A stretch of 62,279 bases of DNA from UBA1926 sp002337215 (GTDB taxonomy: Bacteria; Planctomycetota; Phycisphaerae; Phycisphaerales; UBA1924), in the NCBI GenBank assembly GCA_963973795.1, contig CAXBAF010000024.1, positions 1 to 62,279 of the forward strand. Direction: 5' to 3'. How positions within the stretch are numbered: the stretch's first letter is position 1; each line of letters begins with the position of its first letter. The notes under the pieces were generated by a model. The model saw only the letters and a program-made list of their open reading frames with translations, did no database searches and was not told the origin of the DNA. Of the stretch, positions 1-8,769 are shown in pieces. Position numbers and translations under genes: made by a program.

Positions 1-70
1 CCCCGAACCTCGGGGGCCCGCATCCGTTTTGGGACGACCGGATCGCCTGGGCGATCTCGATGCAGACGAG

Positions 71-103
71 AAAAACGCCCGGGGCATGCACCGCGGGCGT
101 TTC
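71..103 (-). terminator. Rho-independent terminator for the lipoprotein gene
   Basis: A 9-bp perfect stem (AAACGCCCG paired with CGGGCGTTT) closes a ~12-nt loop. Read on the minus strand it ends in a run of five T. It lies 36 bases after the stop codon of the minus-strand lipoprotein gene and probably ends the queA-murE-murF-mraY-lipoprotein transcription unit. Confidence 0.75.
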
Positions 104-138
104 TGATCCCGTTTGACGCCGAACTGGTATCGAGTCGC

Positions 139-576
139 TCAGCCATGCCCGCCGTGCCCGGGATCGGCCGGGGGGTGTTGATCGCTGCTGTTCGCGGGGC
201 TCGTCTGTGCCGGTTTCGGCTTGGGTTGCTTGATCCACGTCACGGTGTCGAGGCTGAGCCAGTGCCGGGTATCGCTCGCGATGCCATCGAGCACGATCCA
301 GTCCGCACCCACGCTGTGCAGTGTCCCGGTGATCGAAACGCCGGCGCCGTTGATCGAATCCGTGCCGATCGGCACCGGCAGGTCCCGCGCTGCCCCGAGC
401 ACATCGGGGCGCACGCCGACGGTCGTCTGGGCGCCGATCACGAGCCCCTCGGGCGGCCCGTCGAGGACGACCTGGCTCGCCGAGTTTGTCATCGTGTTGC
501 CACATCCACCGACACCCGCGAGCACGCCCGCGGCAAGCAACGCCGCCGTCGGCATCATCCATGGATTCATTGTCAT
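139..576 (-). CDS. Small predicted lipoprotein of unknown function
   Basis: A 145-residue protein starting MTMNPW. It has a signal peptide of the lipoprotein type: a short N-terminus, a hydrophobic Ala/Leu stretch, then a lipobox ending GVGGC at about residue 25, so Cys25 is the probable lipidation site. The mature part is ~120 residues with a Pro/Lys/His-rich tail ending GHGGHG. The start at 576 is preferred over a longer reading frame to 666 because an AAGGGG Shine-Dalgarno lies about 6 nt upstream and the signal peptide begins there. It is the last gene before the terminator at 71-103 and follows mraY by about 100 nt. No family was recognised. The His/Gly tail could bind metal, but that is speculation. 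Confidence 0.7.
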   Translation of the reverse strand: MTMNPWMMPTAALLAAGVLAGVGGCGNTMTNSASQVVLDGPPEGLVIGAQTTVGVRPDVLGAARDLPVPIGTDSINGAGVSITGTLHSVGADWIVLDGIASDTRHWLSLDTVTWIKQPKPKPAQTSPANSSDQHPPADPGHGGHG

Positions 577-682
577 CACATCCCCTTTCGCCGAGAAACC
601 CAAGACCCATCCGCGAGAAACCGGGTTCGCGCCACTGGGCGTACGAAATTCGGTCATCCCGATCATTCTATTTCGGAAGCCG

Positions 683-1855
683 CTACCGCAATTTCAGCGA
701 CGCGATCCCCACCAGACCCAGCAGGATCGCGACGATCCAGAATCGCGTGACGACCTGCGATTCATTCCAACCGCCCAGGTGAAGATGGTGGTGGTAGGGC
801 GCGCACCGGAAGATGCGCTTGCCTCCTGTCGCCCTGAAATACCCGACCTGCAGCACGACCGACCCGATCTCGATCAGAAACGGCGTGCACACCAGCAGCG
901 TGACGATTTCCTGCCGGATCGCGATCGCGATGTAGGCGATCAGCCCACCCAGCGCGAGCGAGCCCGTGTCGCCCATGAATACCAGGGCCGGAGAACCGTT
1001 CCACCAGAGAAAGCCCAGGCACGCGCCCGCCATCGCCGCCGCGACGACCGAGAGCTCGTTCACGAACGCGATGTGCGGCACCAGCAGGTACTGGCTGAAT
1101 CCGTCCGAGCCCGCGATGAACGCAAGGATCATGAGGGCGAACGAGACCGACGTTGAGATGCCGGCCGCGAGCCCATCCATCCCGTCGGTGATGTTCACCG
1201 CGTTGCTCATCCCCGCGACCATCAGCGTCGAGATCGCGATAAACACAACGGGCGACAAGTAGTACAACCCCTCGGCGATCCCCTGCCCCCCCGGCTCGAA
1301 TGTCCGCTGGAAGGGCAGGTTGAGGACGTGGGCGAGATCCGTCGGGTTCTGCGGGTCGTCGCCCGCTTTGTAGGCGAAGAACCCCACCACGAACCCGATC
1401 CCGAGCTGGAAGACGAGTTTCTCCCAGGCGAGCAGGCCCTGCCGTCCTGTGCCGCGGCGCTGGGCCGTGAGTTTAAGCCAGTCGTCGAACCCGCCCAGCA
1501 CGCTGAGCCAGAGGAGGACCGCGATCGCGAGCTGGACGTGCGTCTGCCGGATGTCGGCCAAGAGCAGCGTCGCGATCAGGATCGCCCCGCAGATCAGGAT
1601 GCCGCCCATCGTGGGCGTGTTCGCCTTGTTGGCGGCGTGCGCCCGCAGGGCCTCCGCGTCGGTCGAGCCCGCGTCGCCGATCTTCAATGCGGTCAGCTTG
1701 CGGATGACGGGCTTCCCGCCCAACAGCACCGTCAGGAAGGCGAGGAAGGCCGCGGCGAACGCCCTGAACTCGGTCTGGTCGAGCACGCGCAGCATGCGGT
1801 ACAGCCCGTGCTCATCGAGCCAGCCCCGCGTCGCGTCCACGAACCAATACAGCAT
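683..1855 (-). CDS. mraY: Phospho-N-acetylmuramoyl-pentapeptide transferase
   Basis: MraY moves phospho-MurNAc-pentapeptide from UDP onto undecaprenyl phosphate, making lipid I, the first membrane step of peptidoglycan synthesis. The 390-residue length and about ten hydrophobic segments fit the family. Visible signature motifs are GGFDDWLKL (the DD pair), NAVNITDGMDGLAAG, FMGDTGSLALGG and a C-terminal APYHHHLHLGGW, all characteristic of MraY. The gene follows murF by 64 nt on the same strand, so murE-murF-mraY form a partial dcw-type cluster. The usual next members (murD, ftsW, murG) are not in the window; a lipoprotein and a terminator follow instead. The ATG start is unambiguous. Confidence 0.97.
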   Translation of the reverse strand: MLYWFVDATRGWLDEHGLYRMLRVLDQTEFRAFAAAFLAFLTVLLGGKPVIRKLTALKIGDAGSTDAEALRAHAANKANTPTMGGILICGAILIATLLLADIRQTHVQLAIAVLLWLSVLGGFDDWLKLTAQRRGTGRQGLLAWEKLVFQLGIGFVVGFFAYKAGDDPQNPTDLAHVLNLPFQRTFEPGGQGIAEGLYYLSPVVFIAISTLMVAGMSNAVNITDGMDGLAAGISTSVSFALMILAFIAGSDGFSQYLLVPHIAFVNELSVVAAAMAGACLGFLWWNGSPALVFMGDTGSLALGGLIAYIAIAIRQEIVTLLVCTPFLIEIGSVVLQVGYFRATGGKRIFRCAPYHHHLHLGGWNESQVVTRFWIVAILLGLVGIASLKLR

Positions 1856-1919
1856 CCCTGCACCTTGTGTTGCCAGCCGGGCGGTGTCCTTCCGTCCCGG
1901 CTCCCGGTCCGTTCAAAGA

Positions 1920-3386
1920 CTATCGCCCCTGGGCGACCGCCGCCCGCCCGCGGAGCACGTCGATCAGCCGCTCCAGCCGCATCCCGCGCGACCCCTTGAG
2001 CAGCACCACATCGCCGGGTCGCAGCAAAGCCGCGACAGGATCGGTCCACTCCTCACGGCTCGGAAAAAGTTCGCAGCCCGGCCCAAGATCGCCTACGACC
2101 TCCGCGAACTGTTCGCCGACGAACAGCCCCAGGTCGATCTCGTCATCCCCCGCGACCCGCACAGCGATCTCGCGATGGGCCTCCGCGGACGCCGGTCCCA
2201 TCTCGAGCATGTCGCCCAGAACCGCAACCCGCCGGGGCTGGTCGCTCTCGGCTCGGTCGGTCTGTACTTGGTCGAACGCCCCGCCCGCGAGCATGCCGAG
2301 CCCGGCGAGCATCGAGTCCGGGTTCGCGTTGTACGCGTCGTTCACCACGCGGATGGTTCCGGAGCCCAATGCGATGTCGACGACTTCGAGCCGCATCTGG
2401 GGCGGGACCGAGGCCGCGAGCCCTTCGCAGACCCGGGTCGGGTCGCACCCCAGGGCGATCGCAACACCGAACGCGATCGCGGCGTTGCAGGCGTTGTGCG
2501 CGCCGGGCAGCGGCAGGCGGACCGGATGCCCCGAGACCGAAAACGCCGAGCCCCCGGCGTGCGAAACGAAATCCGTCACCAGGCAGTCGATTGGGCTGCC
2601 CGCGCGATCGGTGGTTGGACCGACCTCCCCTGCGCGCACAACCCGGCACGAGACGCCCCGCGCTAGTTCGGCATCAAGCTCGGGTGAACCGCCGATGACC
2701 ACCGCGACGCCGTCGTCCGGCGCCGATCGCACAAGGTCCGCCTTCTCCGCCGCGATGCCCGCGACCGACCCGAGGTTCTCGAGGTGGGCTCTCCCGATGG
2801 AGGTGATGACCGCGATGTCCGGCGCCGCGATCGCCGCGAGCCGGCGGATCTCCCCGGGGGCGCTCGTGCCGACTTCGCAGACGAGGTAGCCGTCACTCCG
2901 GCGTGCGTTCAGGATGGTGAGCGGGACGCCGATGTCATTGTTATGACTCTTGGTTGCGTGCGTGCCGGTCATGCCGGCTCCACGGAGGGCTGCATCGATC
3001 ATGCGGACGGTCGTCGTCTTCCCGTTCGAGCCGGTGACGCCGATGACACGGACGTCCTTGAGCGCACGCCGGTAGGCGCCGGCGAGGGCCGCGATCGCCC
3101 CCCGGGTCGAGGCGACCCGGAGCACGCCAACGCCGGCATCGATCTCGATGTCCCGCTCCACGACCACCGCCGATGCCCCGGCCTCCGCCGCGGCACGCAC
3201 GAAATCGTGCCCGTCGACCCGCTCTCCCGGGAACGCAAAGAACAGGTTGCCCGCAATGATTTCACGCGTGTCGATCGACGCCCCCGAGATTGTCGCGGAC
3301 TCGGCCGGGTCGCGGACCCACCGGCCTCCCGTCGCGAGCGCGATGCCAGCAGGGTCCATGCCCTGTCCCCGGATCAGCCCATTCAT
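1920..3386 (-). CDS. murF: UDP-N-acetylmuramoyl-tripeptide--D-alanyl-D-alanine ligase
   Basis: MurF adds D-Ala-D-Ala to the UDP-MurNAc-tripeptide in the cytoplasm, using ATP. The 488-residue protein has the Mur ligase layout: an N-terminal domain with SIDTRE near residues 37-42, the ATP-binding loop GVTGSNGKTTT at 116-126, a central domain with ATKSHNNDIGVP, and a C-terminal domain with NDAYNANPDSM. The start at 3386 is chosen because its ATG overlaps the murE stop in an ATGA arrangement, implying translational coupling. An open frame upstream in the same phase is only the opposite-frame shadow of murE. Mass of evidence is strong for MurF over other Mur ligases because of the NAYNANP-type motif. 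Confidence 0.97.
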   Translation of the reverse strand: MNGLIRGQGMDPAGIALATGGRWVRDPAESATISGASIDTREIIAGNLFFAFPGERVDGHDFVRAAAEAGASAVVVERDIEIDAGVGVLRVASTRGAIAALAGAYRRALKDVRVIGVTGSNGKTTTVRMIDAALRGAGMTGTHATKSHNNDIGVPLTILNARRSDGYLVCEVGTSAPGEIRRLAAIAAPDIAVITSIGRAHLENLGSVAGIAAEKADLVRSAPDDGVAVVIGGSPELDAELARGVSCRVVRAGEVGPTTDRAGSPIDCLVTDFVSHAGGSAFSVSGHPVRLPLPGAHNACNAAIAFGVAIALGCDPTRVCEGLAASVPPQMRLEVVDIALGSGTIRVVNDAYNANPDSMLAGLGMLAGGAFDQVQTDRAESDQPRRVAVLGDMLEMGPASAEAHREIAVRVAGDDEIDLGLFVGEQFAEVVGDLGPGCELFPSREEWTDPVAALLRPGDVVLLKGSRGMRLERLIDVLRGRAAVAQGR

Positions 3387-4927
3387 GCCGTGACTCCTGC
3401 TCTTCGGTCGGCGAGTGCGGCGCGCGCATACTCCTGGTCGACGAACCTCCGTGAAACGAGCCGCCCTGAGGAGTTTCGTGACACCTGATCGGTCTCGTGT
3501 CCCTTGCCCGCGATGACCACCACGCCCCCGGCAGCCGCGCCCAGGATCGCCTCCCGGATCGCGATCTCGCGGGCTGTGTGCACCAGCGTGCCGCCTCGGC
3601 GCTCCTTCGGGATGCCCGGCAGGATCGCGTCGATGATCGTCGAGGGCGGTTCGCTTCTTGGGTTGTCGCTGGTCAGCACGATGCGGTCCGCGTTCGCCGC
3701 GGCGACGGCGCCCATTCGCGGTCGCTTTTCGGTGTCCCGGTCGCCGCCGCATCCGAAGACGACGGTCAGTTCCGAGCCCGGTTCGCTCACGGCACGAACG
3801 GCCGAGAGCACCCGGTCGAGCGCGTCGTCGGTGTGCGCGAAGTCCACGAACACGCGCACATCGTCGCCCGCGCCGTGGACAGGCTCGACCCGGCCCGTGG
3901 GCGCGGTCGCGAGCGAAAGCGCTTGCCCGATGCGGGACGCCCGCTCGGGTTTGTCCATGCCCGCCCGATCGAGCAACCACCAGGCCGCCGCGACCGCCTG
4001 GCAGACATTCATCGCATTGAACCCGCCGATGAGCGGCACGGTTGCTCGGATCTCATGCCCGGCGGTCCGAATCGCCAGGGACTCCCCTTCGATTGACCTG
4101 CTGATCCGCTCGAAGGTCCAGTCCGCGTCCGCGGCCACCCCGCCGACCAGTTCGCGGCACAGGACCGGGCGTCCCGAGGCGACGGCTTCGGCGCTCGCCG
4201 CGACCACGGCGTCGTCGGCGTTGAGGATGCCCGGGGCGTCCCCCCGCAGCAGGCCCAGCAGACGCCGCTTCGCGGTCAGGTATGCCTCGAATGTTTTGTG
4301 GTAGTCAGCGTGATCCCCGGTGATGTTCGTGAAGATTCCCGCGTCGAACGCGATCGCGTCGGCCCGGCGCTGATCGAGCGCATGGCTCGAGACTTCCATC
4401 ACCGCCGCCTCGCACCCCGCGTCCACCATCGTCGCCAGCGTCCGGCTCAGTTCGATCGCGGGAGGGGTCGTCATCGGTGAGGGGGCTGATTCTGAGCCGT
4501 CGTCGATCAGGACGGTCCCGATCATGCCGCAGCGGACGCCGACGCGGTTCATGAGCCCGTGGACGAGGTGGGCGACGGTGGATTTCCCGTTGGTGCCGGT
4601 CACGCCCGCGACGAGCAGCCGGCCGCTCGGGTTGCCGAACAGGCGTTCGGCGCACAGCGCCATGCAGAGCGGGGCTTCGTCGCAGGCGACGACCGCGACA
4701 CCGTCCGGGCACGTCTCGGGCCGCTCTGTCAGAATCACGGCCGCACCGGCCCGAACGGCGTCGGCGATGAACCGCGTCCCGTCCGCGGTCAGCCCTGCGC
4801 GCGCAACGAACATCGCTCCGGGCAGAACGGTCCGGCTGTCCTCGGTGATATCCGACACACGGACCAAAGCCGGGTCTCCGTGCACGACGCTGACCGGCAG
4901 GCCTTCAATGAGTTCCGCGAGCAGCAT
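3383..4927 (-). CDS. murE: UDP-MurNAc-L-Ala-D-Glu--meso-diaminopimelate ligase
   Basis: MurE adds the third amino acid of the peptidoglycan stem peptide. Seen here: SRTVLPGAMF near residue 31, the P-loop GVTGTNGKST at 108-117, a TPPAIEL motif, EVSSHALDQ, and near the C-terminus SDNPRSE. The DNPR motif is the known determinant for meso-diaminopimelate rather than lysine, so DAP-type peptidoglycan is inferred. I chose the ATG at 4927 (514 aa) because MLLAELIEGL aligns with the usual MurE N-terminus; an in-frame ATG at 4981 would add 18 residues and cannot be excluded. The stop overlaps the murF start (ATGA). Confidence 0.95.
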   Translation of the reverse strand: MLLAELIEGLPVSVVHGDPALVRVSDITEDSRTVLPGAMFVARAGLTADGTRFIADAVRAGAAVILTERPETCPDGVAVVACDEAPLCMALCAERLFGNPSGRLLVAGVTGTNGKSTVAHLVHGLMNRVGVRCGMIGTVLIDDGSESAPSPMTTPPAIELSRTLATMVDAGCEAAVMEVSSHALDQRRADAIAFDAGIFTNITGDHADYHKTFEAYLTAKRRLLGLLRGDAPGILNADDAVVAASAEAVASGRPVLCRELVGGVAADADWTFERISRSIEGESLAIRTAGHEIRATVPLIGGFNAMNVCQAVAAAWWLLDRAGMDKPERASRIGQALSLATAPTGRVEPVHGAGDDVRVFVDFAHTDDALDRVLSAVRAVSEPGSELTVVFGCGGDRDTEKRPRMGAVAAANADRIVLTSDNPRSEPPSTIIDAILPGIPKERRGGTLVHTAREIAIREAILGAAAGGVVVIAGKGHETDQVSRNSSGRLVSRRFVDQEYARAALADRRAGVTA

Positions 4928-5025
4928 CCGTTGAATCCCCGCGCTTTCTCGTGAGCTTGGTGTTGTGATCCGTCCTTGCATGTGTATCGGCGTGCGCGCG
5001 CCGCGCAGCGCAGAATGGGACGCGG

Positions 5026-6174
5026 CTACGGGAGAATGAGCATCGCATCCCCGAAACTGAAGAACCGGTACCGCTCCCGGATCGCCTCGTCGTAGATAGC
5101 GCGGACACGCTCGACGCCTTCGGGAAAGAGGGCCGCGACGAGCGCGAGCAGGGTGGAGCGGGGCAGGTGGAAATTGGTCATGAGCCCGTCGAGCGAGCGC
5201 CACGTGTGCCCGGGTTGGATCAGCAGATCGGTCTCGAGCCATGCCGGTGGCGTATCTTTGAGAGCCGCGAAGGCTTCGAGCGTGCGCGCCGCGGTTGTGC
5301 CGACGGCGATGACCCGGCGAGCGGAGTTCATGCGGGCCCGGGTCGGGTCGGGGATCGAGCACCACTCGGCGTGCATCGGGTGTTCGTTCAGATCGTCGGC
5401 TTCGACGGTCTTGAATGTCCCGGTGCCCACGTGCAGCGTCACGGGCGCGCGCCCGACGCCCGCGTTTTCGAGCCGGTCGAACAAGGCCGGGGTGAAGTGC
5501 AGGCCGGCGGTCGGCGCGGCGACAGACCCTGTTGAGTGCCTGGCCGTCCGGTCGTCCGCGGCATAGATCGTCTGGTAGCGGTCGAGATCGTCGGGCCGGT
5601 CCTGTTCGAGCCCGGCGTCGCGGCGGGCATGAAGGATGTAGGGCGGGAGCGGGGCGAGCCCGACGCACGCCAGCATCTCGGGGGTCAAGGCTCCGGGCGT
5701 GTCGTTGTCCCATGCGGCGAGCAGCCAGGCTCCCGGCTCGGTCGGGTCGGGCGCAAGAAACTCAAGGCGGACCGGTGACGGGAAACCGTCCCGGCTCTGC
5801 ACCGCGAGGACGCGCCCCGCGCGGTGCCTGCGTGCTTTGACCAGGGCGCTCCAGATTGTCCGGCCTCGCACCTCCGGCTCGATCGTTCCACGCGCCGGGT
5901 CGCCCGGCGCGACGTCGCGGAGCCAGAGCCCCTCGGCCCTGCCGCCTGTTTCTGTGTTGCTGCCCCGGAAGCGAGCAGGGACGACGCGAGAGTCGTTGGT
6001 GACCAACAGATCGCCCGGCGAGAGCAACGAGGGGAGATCGCGGACAATCCGGTGCTCAAGCCGAGACGGGTCGCTCCGGCTCACGACGAGCATGCGTGCG
6101 GCGTCGCGAGGCTCTGTCGCGGTTGCGGCGATCAGGTCTCCGGGCAACTCAAAGTCGAGGTCGTTGACGAGCAC
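5026..6174 (-). CDS. queA: tRNA preQ1 ribosyltransferase-isomerase (SAM-dependent)
   Basis: QueA transfers and isomerises the ribosyl group of S-adenosylmethionine onto preQ1 in tRNA, forming epoxyqueuosine. The 382-residue protein starts with GTG and shows FELPGDLIA near the N-terminus, TNDSRVVPARF, VAAPTAGLHFT, VTLHVGTGTF and TNFHLPRSTLL, the set of conserved QueA motifs. It lies 98 nt upstream of murE on the same strand, so it may head or share the mur transcript. The start fits family length. No other queuosine genes are nearby. Confidence 0.96.
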   Translation of the reverse strand: MLVNDLDFELPGDLIAATATEPRDAARMLVVSRSDPSRLEHRIVRDLPSLLSPGDLLVTNDSRVVPARFRGSNTETGGRAEGLWLRDVAPGDPARGTIEPEVRGRTIWSALVKARRHRAGRVLAVQSRDGFPSPVRLEFLAPDPTEPGAWLLAAWDNDTPGALTPEMLACVGLAPLPPYILHARRDAGLEQDRPDDLDRYQTIYAADDRTARHSTGSVAAPTAGLHFTPALFDRLENAGVGRAPVTLHVGTGTFKTVEADDLNEHPMHAEWCSIPDPTRARMNSARRVIAVGTTAARTLEAFAALKDTPPAWLETDLLIQPGHTWRSLDGLMTNFHLPRSTLLALVAALFPEGVERVRAIYDEAIRERYRFFSFGDAMLILP

Positions 6175-6357
6175 GCGGTGAGTTTACGCAGCGCCGCGGC
6201 GTTGACTCCACGCAACACGCGGAGAGCCGGTCGTTCTGCGGCGGAGGCATCGGATGGTGCCATTCGACGGTTGTTGGTGCTATCGCCCGCTTTTCTCGGA
6301 CGTCTTCGGTTTCGAGATCGGTGGCACGCCGCTCGTACCCAGTCTCGCGTGTCCGAG

Positions 6358-6702
6358 ATGAATGTCCAACCTGTCGGGATCTACGCGACGCCGTCGCGCC
6401 GGATCGAAGCTGTGTTCCAGCAGCCGAGACGGTTCCCCGAATACCTGCGGCTGCAGAACATCCGCGATCGAGTGGACGTCTCGCAGGGCGTCGCGGCGGG
6501 CTCGGGCACTCGTACCGCGATGGATCCGACGGTGCCGGTTGCTCGCGACGCGACGCTGGCACGGATCGGGGAGATCCGGCCAGTGGACGACGCGTCCTGC
6601 TCGGATGGCGCGGAGAAGTGCAGTCCAGCGTGCGATCGGGCGTCGCGAGGCGCGATGATCCCCGTCGACGGGCTGGGCCGGATGATCGATGTGATCGCGT
6701 GA
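6358..6702 (+). CDS. Small protein of unknown function
   Basis: A 114-residue reading frame beginning MNVQPVGIYATPSRRIEAVF. It was picked out of several overlapping frames because nearly all its codons end in G or C, as in neighbouring real genes, whereas the competing frames do not. There is no signal peptide or membrane helix; the protein is mixed basic/acidic and ends in GLGRMIDVIA. The frame stays open upstream into the region antisense to queA, but the first plausible start is the ATG at 6358. No clear Shine-Dalgarno is seen. It sits divergently from queA and 55 nt before a lipoprotein gene. I do not recognise the family. Confidence 0.55.
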   Translation: MNVQPVGIYATPSRRIEAVFQQPRRFPEYLRLQNIRDRVDVSQGVAAGSGTRTAMDPTVPVARDATLARIGEIRPVDDASCSDGAEKCSPACDRASRGAMIPVDGLGRMIDVIA

Positions 6703-6757
6703 TCGATCTGTGCTGACACTGAGCACGGTTTGTGGGACCGCGATACGCTCGGCGCGT

Positions 6758-7174
6758 ATGAGCCGACCCCGACTGAACAGCTGCGACCGAGGAATTGGTG
6801 TTTCGCGGTGGGTGCTTCCCGTCGTGATCGGGCTCTCGTTGGCGATGACCGGATGCAGTTCGGATCTGCAGGTCGCGCCCGAGGCATACCGTGGCCCCGC
6901 GCTCTCGCAGGAGACTCTCAACAAGTCGTACCTGGTTGTCGCCGAAACGCCCGGCGCCGGCTGGGCGATCGAGATCGATGCGACGAGGAAATCCGCCGAC
7001 GGGACCGATGTGTATCTGACGCTCCGCCGGCCGAACCCGGTCGGGGCGTACGCGGCCGACCCGGTCGAGCAACGTGTCCTGACCCGCGTCTCCACCGAAC
7101 GCCCGCTCCGGCTCTTTGCACGCGTCGCGAATTACGGATCGGATGATGAGCAGGTCTACAAGCGGGTGCGTTGA
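6758..7174 (+). CDS. Predicted lipoprotein of unknown function
   Basis: A 138-residue protein starting MSRPRLNSC. The N-terminus carries basic residues, then a hydrophobic core and the lipobox LAMTGC at about residues 28-33, so Cys33 is the probable lipid-attachment site. The mature part is ~105 residues, with a segment resembling a small beta domain (SYLVVAETPGAGW, DVYLTLRRPNP). The start was set at the ATG giving a normal signal peptide rather than an upstream ATG at 6710. It precedes dprA by 48 nt and could be co-transcribed with it. Function unknown. Confidence 0.7.
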   Translation: MSRPRLNSCDRGIGVSRWVLPVVIGLSLAMTGCSSDLQVAPEAYRGPALSQETLNKSYLVVAETPGAGWAIEIDATRKSADGTDVYLTLRRPNPVGAYAADPVEQRVLTRVSTERPLRLFARVANYGSDDEQVYKRVR

Positions 7175-7222
7175 CCCGACTCGGGCGTTTCGGTGGGCGG
7201 GATTTGTTTGTATGATCCTCGC

Positions 7223-8497
7223 ATGGACCGTTGCGACGGCGTGATCACGGATCGGGCGAAACAGCTGCTCAGCCTGGTGTTGCTGCCTGGGCTCGGGTCG
7301 GTGCGTGCCGCCCGGCTGCTCGACGCATTTGGTGGATCTGCCGACCGCGTGCTCGGGGCGTCTCACGCCGCGTGGTGCGCTGTACCGGGCATCGGACGCG
7401 TGACGAGCGAGAAGGCGCGGGGCGGCATCGCGGGGCTGTCGGACGCTATCAGCGAGGAGATCGAATGCGCCACGGCCGCGGGCGCGCGGGTCATATCAAT
7501 CGACGATCCCGAGTATCCGGTTCTCCTTCGGGAACTGCCCGATGCGCCTCGGCTCCTCTATTTCAGAGGCGGCTTTGGGCCGACTGGAAAGAACGCCCTG
7601 CGTGATGCGTACACGCTGGCGGTGGTGGGGTCCCGCCGTTGCACGCAGTACGGGCTTGAGCAGGCCGAACGATTCGCGGGGGTCTTGGGCCGGAACGGTC
7701 TCACGATCGTTTCGGGTGGTGCGCGGGGCATCGACAGCGCAGCACACCGAGGGGCGCTGCGGGCGGGCGGACGGACGCTTGTTGTGCAGGGGTGCGGGCT
7801 CTCTCTCGCCTACCCGCCGGAGAACGCGGAGCTATTCGAGCGGATTGTTGCGGAGGGGCGCGGCGCGATTGTGAGCGAACTGCCGATGCGGACCGAGCCG
7901 CGGGGCGAGCACTTCCCGGCCCGGAACCGGATCATCAGCGGGCTGAGTCTTGGCGTGCTGGTCATCGAGGCGGGCCGCAAGAGCGGGGCGTTGATCACCG
8001 CCGCGATGGCCGCGGAGGAGCACGGGCGCGAGGTCATGGTGCTCCCGGGGCGGATCGATTCCGAGGCGATCGCGGGCTCGCTCGATCTGCTCAAGAAGGG
8101 TGGGGGGGCGCTGGTGACCGATCCGGGCGATGTGCTTGATCTTCTCGAAGCGCCGGCGCGGTTCGCGCACGAGGGCGTTCACGCGGCCCGATACGCCGAT
8201 CCGGGCGTCGCGGACCGGGATCTGTTCACCGCTGATGACCCCGACGGGCCGACGGAAGAGAAGTCGCGTGGTGACCGGCACGCCGGCCGCGCTGCTCCTG
8301 GATTTTCGGAGGATTCCGATGGTGGGCGTTTGCTGGGTCTGTTGTCGGCGACCCGGGACTCTTCGGCGATCACGTTCGATGAGATTTGCTCGTTGTCGGG
8401 CTGGCCGGCCGCGCGGATCCGGACCGCGTTGACGATGTTGGAACTCGCCGGCCGGGTCTCTCGGATCGGCACGCGGTATTCGTTTGCTGTTCAGTAA
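7223..8497 (+). CDS. dprA: DNA-processing protein DprA
   Basis: DprA (Smf) binds incoming single-stranded DNA and loads RecA during natural transformation. In this 424-residue protein the N-terminal helix-hairpin-helix-like part contains LPGLGSVRAARLL and VPGIG (residues 21-58). The Rossmann core follows with VVGSRRCTQYG (134-144), SGGARGIDSAAH (164-175), PARNRIISGLS and SGALITAAMA. A C-terminal ~70-residue winged-helix-like part (ITFDEICSLSGWPAARI) matches the DprA tail. The ATG at 7223 gives the usual start; the frame is open 10 codons further upstream. A comF-like gene also lies in this window at 60.4 kb, the only other competence-type gene seen. Confidence 0.95.
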   Translation: MDRCDGVITDRAKQLLSLVLLPGLGSVRAARLLDAFGGSADRVLGASHAAWCAVPGIGRVTSEKARGGIAGLSDAISEEIECATAAGARVISIDDPEYPVLLRELPDAPRLLYFRGGFGPTGKNALRDAYTLAVVGSRRCTQYGLEQAERFAGVLGRNGLTIVSGGARGIDSAAHRGALRAGGRTLVVQGCGLSLAYPPENAELFERIVAEGRGAIVSELPMRTEPRGEHFPARNRIISGLSLGVLVIEAGRKSGALITAAMAAEEHGREVMVLPGRIDSEAIAGSLDLLKKGGGALVTDPGDVLDLLEAPARFAHEGVHAARYADPGVADRDLFTADDPDGPTEEKSRGDRHAGRAAPGFSEDSDGGRLLGLLSATRDSSAITFDEICSLSGWPAARIRTALTMLELAGRVSRIGTRYSFAVQ

Positions 8498-8769
8498 GCG
8501 GAGTGTTGTCCCGGTTCTGGGGGTGCTTCTCGTGATATCACACGGATTTGTGGCATACACTTGACGAGACTCGGATATCAACCGGACGGTTTCCGAACAA
8601 TTTTTGCCAAATGTTGAACTTTGTCAGGCAACTCGTCCGAATCGTGTGGTAGAACATAAAGGTGTGTTGTCCGGTTCCGCTGCCGACGTTGTGGGCATGC
8701 TGGGCACCGAACAAGGACGTTCGGCGACAACACCTGACAGCTTCGGATTGCCGTGTCGGAAGGGATTCC
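8498..8769 (+). promoter_or_regulatory. Intergenic leader with an imperfect long-range hairpin
   Basis: No gene is convincing here. Local base composition is more AT-rich than the flanks. The sequence AGGTGTGTTGTC starting at 8660 can pair with GACAACACCT ending at 8735 (6 + 4 bp with a small bulge), enclosing an 18-bp inverted repeat CCGAAC-N6-GTTCGG at 8707-8724. A good Shine-Dalgarno (GGAAGGGA) at about 8759-8766 precedes the ATG at 8770. The pairing was found by eye and no folding energy was computed. Confidence 0.3.

Noticed and set aside
8707..8724. LexA box (CCGAAC-N6-GTTCGG)
   Set aside because: Spacing is six rather than the four of the Gram-positive box, and it lies ~750 nt from lexA; kept only as a palindrome.
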